Assembly (NCBI RefSeq): GCF_003814745.1
Contig: NZ_RKRD01000004.1
Span: 1 to 64,000 of the forward strand
Reading direction: 5' to 3'
Source of the DNA: Hydrogenoanaerobacterium saccharovorans
GTDB taxonomy: Bacteria > Bacillota > Clostridia > Oscillospirales > Ruminococcaceae
Length of the DNA stretch: 64,000 bases
Every line of letters begins with the position of its first letter. Positions within the stretch are counted from its first letter, which is position 1. This document shows, in pieces, positions 16,609 through 25,158 of this stretch. Both the position numbers and the translations under genes were made by a program. The notes under the pieces were generated by a model. The model had not been told where the DNA came from. It made no database searches and was given only the letters and a program-made list of their open reading frames with translations.

Positions 16609-17360
16609 TGGCATTTCTCCGTTGCGATTTTTCCTCCAAAACCTTGCAGATGGCTACGTCCGCACAGATAATTTTACCGGATGAAGGCAACCTTGCCGAA
16701 GCTCCGGTGGTGTATCTACTGCATGGTCTATCGGACAACTGCACAGGCTGGCAACGCTATACCGCAGTGGAGCGTTACGCCCGCCAATATGGTGTGGCGG
16801 TGGTGATGCCCGAGGTACAGCGCAGCTTTTACACCGATATGCGGCAGGGGCTGCCCTATTTTACCTACATCAGCAGCGAGTTGCCCCAAATCTGCGCGCG
16901 CATGTTCGGTTTACGGGGCAAAACCTATGTTATGGGGCTTTCGATGGGCGGTTACGGTGCGCTGAAATGCGCATTGCGCTCCCCTGCCCGATATGCAGGT
17001 GTTGCAGCTTTTTCATCAGTGGCAGACCTTGCAGAGTATGTGCAAAGCAGCAAAGACAACTCTGCATTGGAGCACGAATTTGCCGCGTTGTTTGGTTCTG
17101 ATTTACAGCCCAACGAGCAGGAAGATTTATTCTCTCTTGCGGAAAAATGTGCAGGCAGAAGTGACTTGCCTCCGTTTTTTCTAACTTGCGGTGAACAGGA
17201 TGCTTTGGCGGAGATGAACAAACGCCTTGAGGCTCATTTAAATCGGCTTGGTTATCTGCTGCGGTTTGAGTGGGCGCCCGGGGCGCACGATTGGGCATTT
17301 TGGGACAGCTCTGTGCAAAAGGCATTCCACTACTTCTTTGGAATAAAAAAAGAGCCTTAA
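16608..17360 (+). CDS. alpha/beta-hydrolase esterase (EstA/esterase D-like)
   Basis: A 250-residue cytoplasmic hydrolase whose ATG overlaps the murQ stop codon (TAATG at 16606-16610); a GGAGG lies about 10 nt upstream in the end of murQ. Motifs: oxyanion segment YLLHGLSDN near residue 40, nucleophile elbow GLSMGG near 115, acid in GEQDAL near 195 and catalytic His in GAHDWAFW near 230. The family (tributyrin esterase, S-formylglutathione hydrolase-like) cleaves short-chain acyl esters. In this operon it may remove O-acetyl groups from peptidoglycan sugars such as 6-O-acetyl-MurNAc, which would otherwise block MurK; this is an inference from context. Confidence 0.8.
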   Translation: MAFLRCDFSSKTLQMATSAQIILPDEGNLAEAPVVYLLHGLSDNCTGWQRYTAVERYARQYGVAVVMPEVQRSFYTDMRQGLPYFTYISSELPQICARMFGLRGKTYVMGLSMGGYGALKCALRSPARYAGVAAFSSVADLAEYVQSSKDNSALEHEFAALFGSDLQPNEQEDLFSLAEKCAGRSDLPPFFLTCGEQDALAEMNKRLEAHLNRLGYLLRFEWAPGAHDWAFWDSSVQKAFHYFFGIKKEP

Positions 17361-17379
17361 CAGCTCTTTTCTCCGAATA

Positions 17380-18276
17380 TTATCCGATGATTTTATGTGC
17401 GTGGCATATTTTATAGCTGTTATCCAGTAAAGTTTCTACACGGTGGTAATCTTGATTGGCGATGGCGGTAAACAGCACATCTACTAACGTGAGCTGTGCA
17501 ATGCGGCTGCTCATGGCACCACTTCGGCGGTACACTTCGGGTGACGATGTAAAAAGCAGGTAGTCTGCCTCGTTTGCCAGCACGCTTTTGCAGAATTTAG
17601 TGATGGCTACGGTGGAACAGCCCGAATCTTTTACAAGATGCAGGCACTCAATAACCTCCTGCGTGGCGCCAGAATGCGAAATAAACACCGCAACATCGTT
17701 GGGGGTAAGGTTGGTGGCATAGGTAAACTGGATGTGTACATCGCGGCAGAAACAAGCGTTTTTGCCGATGCGCAAAAGTTTATTAAACAAATCTTCTGCC
17801 ACAAGTGCAGATGCACCTACGCCGAAGATTTTAACCGAATCTCCTTTTATAATCAGCTGCGAAACACGCTCGATCGTGTCGCTGTCAAGCAGCGTCAAAG
17901 TATCGTCAATCGCCTGTATACTGCTGCTGCGCACCGTCTGGATCATTTTGTCTATTGTATCGCAGCCGCGGATATCGGCATAAAGCAGTTCGCTGTCGTG
18001 CGGCTGCTGTTCGGCAGAATTTTCGTTTAGTTCGGTAAACAGGCTTCTTTTTAAATCTTTTAAGCCTTCAAAACCAATGGTTTTGCAAAACCTTACCCAC
18101 GCAACCTGGCTGGCACCCGATTCTGCCGCAAGCTGCGAGATTGGCATATGAAATACATTTTCAACATTATTTAAAAAGTAATCTGCCACTTTTTTGCCCG
18201 AGTTGCTCAAGCTGTCGTATATCCCTTGAACGCGTAATTCAGTTTTTGTCAATTGTCTCAATCCCTTCCCTATCAA
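17380..18276 (-). CDS. murR: RpiR-family transcriptional regulator, MurR-like
   Basis: A 298-residue protein with an N-terminal RpiR helix-turn-helix (about residues 10-85, SQLAAESGASQVAWVRFCKTIGF) and a C-terminal SIS domain (about 110-270, GVGASALVAEDLFNKLLRIG, FISHSGATQEVIECL) that binds phosphosugars. Such proteins repress amino-sugar genes until MurNAc 6-phosphate or a relative binds. It lies convergent to the esterase gene and divergent from namZ. The candidate operators at 18323-18358 and 11927-11938 are the expected targets. The start is uncertain: TTG at 18276, or a downstream TTG nearer the GGGAAGGG site. Confidence 0.82.
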   Translation of the reverse strand: MIGKGLRQLTKTELRVQGIYDSLSNSGKKVADYFLNNVENVFHMPISQLAAESGASQVAWVRFCKTIGFEGLKDLKRSLFTELNENSAEQQPHDSELLYADIRGCDTIDKMIQTVRSSSIQAIDDTLTLLDSDTIERVSQLIIKGDSVKIFGVGASALVAEDLFNKLLRIGKNACFCRDVHIQFTYATNLTPNDVAVFISHSGATQEVIECLHLVKDSGCSTVAITKFCKSVLANEADYLLFTSSPEVYRRSGAMSSRIAQLTLVDVLFTAIANQDYHRVETLLDNSYKICHAHKIIG

Positions 18277-18322
18277 TGGTGAACAATAAGTGATTTTGAA
18301 TCGGGGCGTTTCGGTTGTAAGA

Positions 18323-18358
18323 TGAAACTATAAAAATAAAACCCGAAATAAAGTTTCA
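18323..18358. promoter_or_regulatory. candidate MurR operator between murR and namZ
   Basis: Inverted repeat TGAAACT (18323-18329) / AGTTTCA (18352-18358) with a 22-nt spacer. The right half, read on the minus strand, contains GAAACTTTATTT, identical to the 12-mer in the promoter at 11922-11950. It lies between the divergent regulator and namZ genes. RpiR-type operators of this TGAAA/TTTCA form are known; the specific assignment is inferred. Confidence 0.5.
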
Positions 18359-18448
18359 CATTCCTACCCTTATTTAACACAAATCGGGTAAAAAAGTCAA
18401 TAGGGCTTATAAAATCGCAAGATACAATTTACCAAAGGGGGCGAATTT

Positions 18449-19591
18449 ATGGTTTGCAATGGCATCGACCGAATAGACTCTTTTCCTCACCTTTTTAAAA
18501 AGAAAGCACTCGGGCTGATAACATCGGTTTCGGGCGTTAACCTTGCGCTGCAATCTACCATAGAAATACTGCACAAAAGTTACGGGTTAACTGCCCTATT
18601 TGCGCCAGAGCACGGGGTGCGGGGCGACCGCGATGCAGGCGAAACGGTGGACACCTATACCGATGCAGAAACGGGACTGCTTGTTTACAGCCTTTACAGA
18701 AAAGATTCCAAACGGCTGACTGAAGAAATGCTCGCGCGCGTGGATGCCGTGGTGTACGATATACAGGATGTGGGGGTGCGATACTATACATTTATCTCTA
18801 CCCTGCTGCTTGCGATGGAGGATTGCGCAAAATGCGGCAAAGAGCTGATTGTATTAGATCGGCTCAACCCGCTTGGCGACCGTGTGGAGGGCAACCTGCT
18901 AAAAACGGAATACACAAGCTTTGTGGGAGCGTACCCCCTGTGTATGCGTTACGGGCTTACTGCGGGCGAGTTTGCAACGATGGCAAACAGCGAGAAAAAG
19001 ATGGGCTGTAAACTGACCGTTGTACCCTGCGCGAGTTGGCAGCGGCAGATGCTGTTCCCACAAACGGGCAACCTTTGGATGATGCCCAGCTTGGGGATGC
19101 CGCGTTTTGATACCGCATTGCTCTACCCCGGCACCTGCCTTTTTGAAGGAACCAATGTTTCAGAGGGGCGGGGCACGGCTTGCCCGTTTGAGATCATCGG
19201 TGCACCGTATATCAGCGCGCCTGCACTGTCACGCGAGATGAACGCAAAAGCATTGCCCGGGCTGCTATTTACTCCGGTGTATTTTAAGCCGACCGCCTCA
19301 AAACATGCGGACAAAGCCTGTCAAGGTGTACACCTTCACATCACCGATTACGCTGCCGTTGAGCCTGTGAGAACGGGTGTGGAACTGCTGAGCAAGATTG
19401 CGCAGATGTACCCCAAAGATTTTCAAATTCTGCCGCCGAGCAAAGAAGGCGGGCGCCCCTTTATCAGCCTGCTTACGGGCGACAGCCTGTTTGAACAACC
19501 TGGTTGGGATGAAAAACAGATATTGGCTGATTTTGAAACAGAATGCAAAGCATTTGCAGAATATAAAAAACAGTTTCATCTTTATGATTAA
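18449..19591 (+). CDS. namZ: exo-beta-N-acetylmuramidase NamZ (DUF1343 family)
   Basis: A 380-residue protein of the DUF1343/YbbC family, now known as NamZ (GH171), which releases MurNAc from the non-reducing end of peptidoglycan fragments. Visible family blocks are LFAPEHGVRGDRDAGE near residue 50, VVYDIQDVGVRYYTFISTL near 95, VLDRLNPLG near 130 and FEGTNVSEGRGTACPFEIIG near 230. AAGGGGGCG precedes the ATG. Unlike Bacillus NamZ it shows no signal peptide, so it should act in the cytoplasm on imported sugar. The next gene, nagZ, starts 14 nt downstream. Confidence 0.88.
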   Translation: MVCNGIDRIDSFPHLFKKKALGLITSVSGVNLALQSTIEILHKSYGLTALFAPEHGVRGDRDAGETVDTYTDAETGLLVYSLYRKDSKRLTEEMLARVDAVVYDIQDVGVRYYTFISTLLLAMEDCAKCGKELIVLDRLNPLGDRVEGNLLKTEYTSFVGAYPLCMRYGLTAGEFATMANSEKKMGCKLTVVPCASWQRQMLFPQTGNLWMMPSLGMPRFDTALLYPGTCLFEGTNVSEGRGTACPFEIIGAPYISAPALSREMNAKALPGLLFTPVYFKPTASKHADKACQGVHLHITDYAAVEPVRTGVELLSKIAQMYPKDFQILPPSKEGGRPFISLLTGDSLFEQPGWDEKQILADFETECKAFAEYKKQFHLYD

Positions 19592-19605
19592 AAGGAGTGT
19601 GGCAA

Positions 19606-21150
19606 GTGAATAACTTAACAGCAAAACAAAAAGTCGGTCAAAGGTTGATTGCAGGGTTCGGCGGCACACAGCTGAATGATGAAATCATCGCGTTGGTGCG
19701 CGAATATAAAGTGGGCAATATCATCCTTTTTAGGCACAATATCGAAAGTGCACAACAGCTAAAAACACTGTGTGACGAAATACAAAAATTAGTGCAGGCA
19801 GAAACGGGCATCCCCGCCTTTATTACAATTGACCAAGAGGGAGGCATGGTAACTCGCCTTTCGCAGGATGCGAGCAATATCCCCGGAGCGATGGCAATCG
19901 CATCCACCGGCAACCCAGAAAATGCCTATCGTGCGGGGTACATTACGGGGCAGGAACTGCGGGCGATGGGGGTTAACTTTAACCTTGCCCCCAATATGGA
20001 CATCAACTCCCATGCCGACAACCCCGTCATCGGTGTGCGCAGTTATGGCGACACCCCCGAAACGGTTTGCCGCTACGGTTTAGAAATGATTCGCGGCCTT
20101 GCCGATGCGGGTGTGGCATCCTCGGCAAAACACTTCCCGGGGCATGGCGATACCAATGTGGATTCGCACTTGAGTTTACCCAAAGTGGATAAGCCGTTGC
20201 AGGAACTCGAACAAAACGAACTTCGTCCGTTTGCAGAGGCAATCAAGGCGAGTATCCCGTCGATTATGACAACACATATCCTGTTCCCCCAGTTGGAGCC
20301 GAAAGAAATCCCTGCCACCATGTCGCGTAAAATCGTAACCGAGCTGTTAAGACAGCGCATGGGCTTTCAAGGTTTGGTCATCAGCGATTGTATGGAAATG
20401 AGTGCCATCAAACAGTATTACGGCACGGTAAACGGCATTGTCAGCGCGATGAAGGCAGGGGTGGATATGGTATTTGTTTCGCACACCCCGTCGGTTGCGG
20501 TAGAAGCGGTAAAAGCGGTACTGCAAGAGTTGGAAAACGGCAGTATGGACACAGCCGAAATGGATGCATCGATACAGCGCATTCTTGACTGCAAAGAAAA
20601 ATATGTACATACCGAGCCGTTGCCGCTAGAAATAGTAGGATGCACCGAGCATAAACATGCAGTGCAGGAAATGATGGATAAAACACTGACACTGGTTGGT
20701 GGAGAGCGTGTGCCGCTGGGCGATAAGCCATGGTTTTTGGCACCCTATGCGTTCCGCGTTACGTTGGCATCGAACGTGGAGGACAAAAGTCTTTCGTTTG
20801 CGGAGTATATGGTACAGCACTTGGGCGGTGATGGGACGAATCTTTCGCCCAACCCCACAAACGAAGAGATTGCACAGCTTGTACAGCAGGCAGGTAAATA
20901 CAGCAGTGCTGTGGTTGGTACATACAACGGCCATCTGCACCGCGGGCAACTGCAACTGGTAAAAGCATTGGCAGAAAGCGGCATTCCCGTAACAGCCGTA
21001 GCGCTGCGCAACCCCTACGATTTGGCTAGCATGCCGCAAAGTGTTTGCCGCCTTGCCGCATTTGAGTATACCCCCCTCGGTTTGGATGCGGTGGTGCGTT
21101 TTCTGCGTGGTGAGCTGACACCTACGGGAAAACTGAGCATCAGCCTGTAA
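19606..21150 (+). CDS. nagZ: beta-N-acetylglucosaminidase NagZ (GH3)
   Basis: A glycoside hydrolase family 3 N-acetylglucosaminidase that removes GlcNAc from muropeptide sugars. GTG at 19606 is chosen because AAAGGAG ends 8 nt before it; an in-frame GTG at 19597 overlaps that site. 514 residues: a TIM barrel with DQEGG near 80, the NagZ loop KHFPGHGDTNVDSH near 175 (Asp-His acid/base) and nucleophile Asp in VISDCMEMSA near 262. A C-terminal alpha/beta domain of about 150 residues follows. No signal peptide, so it is cytoplasmic. It acts with NamZ to split a MurNAc/GlcNAc disaccharide into monosaccharides. Confidence 0.9.
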   Translation: MNNLTAKQKVGQRLIAGFGGTQLNDEIIALVREYKVGNIILFRHNIESAQQLKTLCDEIQKLVQAETGIPAFITIDQEGGMVTRLSQDASNIPGAMAIASTGNPENAYRAGYITGQELRAMGVNFNLAPNMDINSHADNPVIGVRSYGDTPETVCRYGLEMIRGLADAGVASSAKHFPGHGDTNVDSHLSLPKVDKPLQELEQNELRPFAEAIKASIPSIMTTHILFPQLEPKEIPATMSRKIVTELLRQRMGFQGLVISDCMEMSAIKQYYGTVNGIVSAMKAGVDMVFVSHTPSVAVEAVKAVLQELENGSMDTAEMDASIQRILDCKEKYVHTEPLPLEIVGCTEHKHAVQEMMDKTLTLVGGERVPLGDKPWFLAPYAFRVTLASNVEDKSLSFAEYMVQHLGGDGTNLSPNPTNEEIAQLVQQAGKYSSAVVGTYNGHLHRGQLQLVKALAESGIPVTAVALRNPYDLASMPQSVCRLAAFEYTPLGLDAVVRFLRGELTPTGKLSISL

Positions 21151-21163
21151 GGAGGATAGACTT

Positions 21164-22093
21164 GTGTTTGTAGTGGGAATTGACGGAGGCGGTACAAAAA
21201 CTGCTGTACAGGTGATGTCTTTGAGCGGAACGCCGCAGGGCGACCGCGTGTTTGGTCCGCTCAACAGCAACGGAGGCTCGGAAGAACAGGTAAAAAACAC
21301 CCTGCAAGAGGTTCTTGCCTGGCTGGATAAACCAAATCGAGGATTATCCAACTGCGATATGATTTGCATTGGCACTGCGGGTATCAGTAACCCCAAAACA
21401 GAGGCGCTGATTCGAAATGTATTTGTTGCAGGAGGTTACAGCGGCAAGTTGATGCTGGTAGGCGACCAAGAAGCCGCACTGTACGGTGCGTTGGGCAAAC
21501 CCGCAGGGGCGGTACTTATTGCAGGAACAGGTTCGATCTGCTACGGCCGCACCGAAGACGGGCGTACTGCACGCTGCGGTGGCTGGGGCAACAAGATTGA
21601 TGACGAGGGCAGCGGCTATGCTTTGGGGCGGGATGCACTCACCGCGATTGTGCGTGCGCATGACGGGCGCGCCCCGAAAACCGTGCTGACAGAATTGGTA
21701 TTTCAGCAATTGGACATCGGCAACATTCCAGAGCTGATTCGTTTTACCTATGACGAAGCCACGCAGAAAAAAGAAATCGCCCAGCTTGCACCATTGGTTG
21801 CCACAGCGCTGCAGCAAGAAGATGCGGCGGCGGTGCAGATTGTACGCAAAGCGTGCGATGAACTGGCGCTGCTGGCAGAAACCGTGGTTGAAAAGCTCCA
21901 ACTTGAAAATGATGAAATGGCACTCATCGGCAGTATCCTTAATCAAAACGAACGTATCCGCAAGGGTGTTGAAAAACGATTATACAAGCGCTTTCCAACG
22001 CTGCGCTGCATCAAAGAAAGGTACACTCCGTCTATGGGCGCAGCGCTGATGGCAAAAGACGCTTATATCAAGGGGAGGAACAAAAATGCCTGA
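21164..22093 (+). CDS. murK: N-acetylmuramic acid / N-acetylglucosamine kinase (BadF/BadG family)
   Basis: A 309-residue ASKHA-fold kinase with phosphate-1 motif VGIDGGGTKTAV at the N-terminus, GDQEAALYGA near 105 and LIAGTGSICYG near 122, and a WGNKIDDEGSGYALGRDAL block near 143. It starts with GTG behind AAGGAGGA. The family includes Clostridium MurK, which phosphorylates MurNAc and GlcNAc at O6. Placement with namZ, nagZ and murQ makes that the probable reaction, feeding MurNAc 6-phosphate to MurQ. The stop overlaps the next gene by 8 nt. Confidence 0.85.
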   Translation: MFVVGIDGGGTKTAVQVMSLSGTPQGDRVFGPLNSNGGSEEQVKNTLQEVLAWLDKPNRGLSNCDMICIGTAGISNPKTEALIRNVFVAGGYSGKLMLVGDQEAALYGALGKPAGAVLIAGTGSICYGRTEDGRTARCGGWGNKIDDEGSGYALGRDALTAIVRAHDGRAPKTVLTELVFQQLDIGNIPELIRFTYDEATQKKEIAQLAPLVATALQQEDAAAVQIVRKACDELALLAETVVEKLQLENDEMALIGSILNQNERIRKGVEKRLYKRFPTLRCIKERYTPSMGAALMAKDAYIKGRNKNA

Positions 22094-22568
22094 TATGTTA
22101 GTAAACCTGCTCCATCTGCCCGATGAAAGGGAGATTTTAGAGAAATTCGAGCAGGAGGAAATTGTCATCCGCAGGGCTTTGGCACCCGATAAACTGAGAA
22201 TTGTGGATTGGGTGCGCAAAAATTCAAGCGAAAGCGCCGCGGGCGAATGTGACGTCAGCTTTAGCCGCGTGCCGGTTTCGTGTTTTATTGCCACCAGAGG
22301 AAAAAAGCTGCTTGGCTATGCTTGTTACAATGCAACAGCTTTGGATTTTTTTGGCCCTACACGAGTGTTGGACAGTGAAAGAGGCAAGGGCATCGGCAAG
22401 GCATTGCTGCTGCGCAGCCTGCGCGCCATGCAGGACGAAGGCTATGTGTATGCAATCATCGGCGGTGTGGGCCCCGCTGAATTTTACGAAAAATGCGTTG
22501 GTGCAACCTTGATTGAAGGCTCAACCCCCGGCATTTACCGCGACTTATTGGGCAAAGAGATGGAATGA
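22086..22568 (+). CDS. GNAT-family N-acetyltransferase
   Basis: A 160-residue GNAT protein beginning within the end of murK, behind GGGAGGAAC. The acetyl-CoA loop is visible as RGKGIGKALL near residue 100, preceded by a beta-strand with LGYACYNATALDFFGPT and followed by YAIIGGVGPAEFYEKCVGA. The substrate is unknown. As the last gene of the tight namZ-nagZ-murK run it may acetylate an amino sugar or an amino compound freed from muropeptides (inference). Confidence 0.8.
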   Translation: MPDMLVNLLHLPDEREILEKFEQEEIVIRRALAPDKLRIVDWVRKNSSESAAGECDVSFSRVPVSCFIATRGKKLLGYACYNATALDFFGPTRVLDSERGKGIGKALLLRSLRAMQDEGYVYAIIGGVGPAEFYEKCVGATLIEGSTPGIYRDLLGKEME

Positions 22569-22725
22569 TGTTGTTATTTCAGTAACCTACCTGTGACGTA
22601 CAATTATTACGGCATAAGCCCTCTTGTGTTTTTTGCATTTTTGTGGTAGTCCTATATTAGCTGACATTTTAAAAATACGGGGTATTGTCAGGTGAGAACA
22701 ACCTTGTCACTGCGGAGGAGCTTAT

Positions 22726-23823
22726 ATGATAATAGACACGATGCTTTGTATGGAATATTTGGGGATGAACGAGGAATATTGGCAGCAGGCACAAAAGGCA
22801 CTTGATGCAATCAAAAGTGACGACACAGCGCGAACCGTTGCGAAAAACTCCAAAAGGCTGCTGTGTACCGAAAAGAACGTTAGTGAAGCAGAACTGCTAT
22901 GCCGAAATTTAACCCAATATGCTAGGGCGTTTTTGCCCCAACATGCCGACATGGCGTTGGCTGCCCTGCTCGGTGCTTGTCTGCCTGCGGCGCTGCAGCA
23001 GCTTTCTTTGCAAGGTGTGCCGGATGATGTACTGAAAGATACATTCCGCGATTTTTCGCGTTGGGCAGAGACTTATCAGCAGCAACATGGTGTGCCTGGT
23101 ATCGGTGAATTGCCGTGGGTGCTGTTCCCCTATGCACAGCGCATTTTAAAGTTGGGCAGGCTGATGTATGAAACCGTCTTTTTTCCCTTTCCTTATTATA
23201 TATTGAAAAGTAATGCAAACGGAGATATTACAATTTTGGCGGCGGAGGGCATACGGGTAACGGCACAAGGGTTGGTGGAGCACACCAACAGCAAACCGGA
23301 GGCCGCGGTTTTTACCACAAGCCTTGTTTTTGGGCACGGACAGCTTACAGGCAACCGTGTTGATATAAATGATGCCGTAATTTTGCCGCAACCACATACC
23401 ATACGGTTAGCAGAACACCGCATTTTGCTTTCACCGGGAATGCCGATACTGAATATGCACATACCGCAGGAGGGACCGCTGACACCCGATGCCGTCAACC
23501 GTTCGATGGAACAGGCAATCGGATTTTTTGAAAAACGAGGGTTCCCGTGCGAAACAGCCATGTGTGAAAGCTGGCTGCTTGACCCTTCCCTACTTCATTT
23601 TTTAAAAGACAACAGCAATAGCGTACAGTTTATGAAGAGGTTTGCAAAATTCCCTGTGTGCGTACCGCAGCCCTCTGCGGCAAAACGTATTTTTGGCTTT
23701 AATTTTGACATGAAACAGTTACAGGATGCCCCTGAAGAAACCGGCATGCAAAAGGCACTGAAAGCCTACCTGCTGCAAGGCGGAGAGATTTTCGATGTGG
23801 GCGGAATCTGCTTATTAAAATAG
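22726..23823 (+). CDS. acyltransferase-domain protein (NAT_N / GNAT_C-like)
   Basis: A 365-residue cytoplasmic protein behind GGAGGAG, 157 nt after the GNAT gene. The helical N-terminal half and the C-terminal half (HIPQEGPLTPDAVNRSMEQAIGFFEKRGF, then CESWLLDPSLLHFL and NSNSVQFMKRF) resemble the two-domain acyltransferase-like proteins formerly called DUF5596, which occur in Firmicutes carbohydrate clusters. I infer a role linked to the amino-sugar cluster from position only. A bidirectional terminator follows. Confidence 0.65.
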   Translation: MIIDTMLCMEYLGMNEEYWQQAQKALDAIKSDDTARTVAKNSKRLLCTEKNVSEAELLCRNLTQYARAFLPQHADMALAALLGACLPAALQQLSLQGVPDDVLKDTFRDFSRWAETYQQQHGVPGIGELPWVLFPYAQRILKLGRLMYETVFFPFPYYILKSNANGDITILAAEGIRVTAQGLVEHTNSKPEAAVFTTSLVFGHGQLTGNRVDINDAVILPQPHTIRLAEHRILLSPGMPILNMHIPQEGPLTPDAVNRSMEQAIGFFEKRGFPCETAMCESWLLDPSLLHFLKDNSNSVQFMKRFAKFPVCVPQPSAAKRIFGFNFDMKQLQDAPEETGMQKALKAYLLQGGEIFDVGGICLLK

Positions 23824-23860
23824 AATACGCTTACAAAATAGTATTTCTTCTGAACGAAAC

Positions 23861-23896
23861 AAAGCTCATCAAACCATTTGGCTTGATGAGCTTTGC
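23861..23896. terminator. bidirectional terminator between convergent genes
   Basis: AAAGCTCATCAA (23861-23872) pairs with TTGATGAGCTTT (23883-23894). It separates the convergent genes ending at 23823 and 23915. The same GATGAGCTTTGCTG tail recurs in the terminator at 47530-47562. Confidence 0.75.
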
Positions 23897-23914
23897 TGCT
23901 ATTGGGTACTTCTA

Positions 23915-24925
23915 TTAATATTCCATCTGGCGGTAGTATCTTCTGGTTGTTAAGGGGTGGTTTCTCACATGCTCAAGATGGCAGCTTAAACGCTCTGTAA
24001 TTGTGTAGACAATCAACGGAGATACAAATTTGCGGAATTCCTGATCCAGCGGAAGTTCAATGTCTTTTGTATCGAAGATATTGATTTCTTTGGTTATTTT
24101 CTTTGCAAAATTGAGTACGCGGTCCATCAAAGGTCTGGTTTCATCTTCACCGTAGAAAAGAATTAGGCTGGTATCTTCTTCAACCAATTCCAGTGTTCCG
24201 TGGAAGAATTCTGCTGCGTGAATGGACTTTGTTTTAATCCACTGCATTTCTTCTAAAATACACATTGCATAGTCGTATGCTTCGCCCCACAAGTAACCGC
24301 TGCCGATAACCATGTGGTAATCTGTATCTTTATGCTTTTCTGCCATAGCTTTACTTTTGTCTTCGTAGCTTTCTTTTGCTTTAATCAGGTAAGGTGTAAT
24401 TTGTGCAAGTTGGTCTGCAAAGTTGCTGTACTTTTCAAAAGCTCCTGCATTGTACATCATTCTTGCAACAAAAGGTATATTAGTCAAATAAATTGCCTCT
24501 GCAAGGCAGTCATCCTCTGCAAAGCTATGGAAGAGGTAATCTGCATATTGGCAGGCAGGCGTACCGGCGTTGGATACATACATGACCACTCTTGCACCTG
24601 TGTCTTTGCAGAATTTAGCCGCTTGTATGATTTCTTTGGTATTGCCTGATCTTGTGGAGAATACACAAATAGAGTTTTTTGTAAATTTTTTATGCCCCAT
24701 TACCATAAATTCCGAAGCGATCATAGAGTAAGACTCGATGTTAGACTGAGTATCCAGCATATACTTTAACGGAAGAGAGTGCGCGTATGTACCGCCGCAG
24801 CCTATAAAGAAAATATTGCTGTACCCTGCTTTGCAAATTTCATCTGCTGCTGCTTCAATCTGTGGTCTGAGTGCCAATGCATCGTTTACTACTTTTTCGT
24901 ATCTCGGAACATCAAAATTAAACAT
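23915..24925 (-). CDS. frlB: SIS-domain fructosamine 6-phosphate deglycase, FrlB-like (first copy)
   Basis: A 336-residue double-SIS protein of the FrlB/AgaS type: first phosphosugar loop FIGCGGTYAHSLPL near 40, second STRSGNTKEI near 90, GSGYLWGEAYDYA near 210, HAAEFFHGTLELVEE near 235 and the FrlB-type ending HPLTTRRYYRQMEY. The family splits fructoselysine 6-phosphate (or a related fructosamine) into glucose 6-phosphate and an amino acid. GGAGG precedes the ATG. It has its own promoter (25022-25050) and the same operator as the kinase-transporter operon at 31644, so the two units are co-regulated. A second FrlB is at 32242. Confidence 0.82.
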   Translation of the reverse strand: MFNFDVPRYEKVVNDALALRPQIEAAADEICKAGYSNIFFIGCGGTYAHSLPLKYMLDTQSNIESYSMIASEFMVMGHKKFTKNSICVFSTRSGNTKEIIQAAKFCKDTGARVVMYVSNAGTPACQYADYLFHSFAEDDCLAEAIYLTNIPFVARMMYNAGAFEKYSNFADQLAQITPYLIKAKESYEDKSKAMAEKHKDTDYHMVIGSGYLWGEAYDYAMCILEEMQWIKTKSIHAAEFFHGTLELVEEDTSLILFYGEDETRPLMDRVLNFAKKITKEINIFDTKDIELPLDQEFRKFVSPLIVYTITERLSCHLEHVRNHPLTTRRYYRQMEY

Positions 24926-24981
24926 TTGTTTTCCTCCTTATGTGCAGAATCCATAGTTGCATGTGAATTTACAACTACTTA

Positions 24982-25016
24982 ATGAATCGAAATGATTCAT
25001 ATTGATTCGTTTTGCA
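24982..25016 (-). promoter_or_regulatory. candidate DeoR operator, site 1
   Basis: A 35-bp element with the perfect inverted repeat ATGAATC / GATTCAT (5-nt spacer) followed by a third half-site TGATTCG. By my alignment 29 of 35 bases match site 2 at 31819-31853. It starts just downstream of the -10 of the promoter at 25022-25050, in a roadblock position for a repressor. Confidence 0.6.
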
Positions 25017-25021
25017 TCTTT

Positions 25022-25050
25022 ATTATAGCAAATTGATTTAATCATGTCAA
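25022..25050 (-). promoter_or_regulatory. promoter of the first frlB gene
   Basis: Minus-strand TTGACA (25045-25050), a 17-nt spacer and TATAAT (25022-25027), a full-consensus sigma-A promoter. Start expected near 25015, at the edge of the operator. Confidence 0.8.
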
Positions 25051-25110
25051 TATTTACGGCAAAAAAATTTAATAACATCAAATTGAATCTAATAGGCTCA
25101 ATTAAAAATA

Positions 25111-25146
25111 AAAAAGGTGCATGCCATTAACGGCATACACCTTTTC
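25111..25146 (-). terminator. terminator of the DeoR regulator gene
   Basis: AAAAGGTG/CACCTTTT and ATGCC/GGCAT helices stack around a short loop; on the minus strand a T-run follows the hairpin. Confidence 0.75.
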
Positions 25147-25158
25147 ATCACTTAAATT

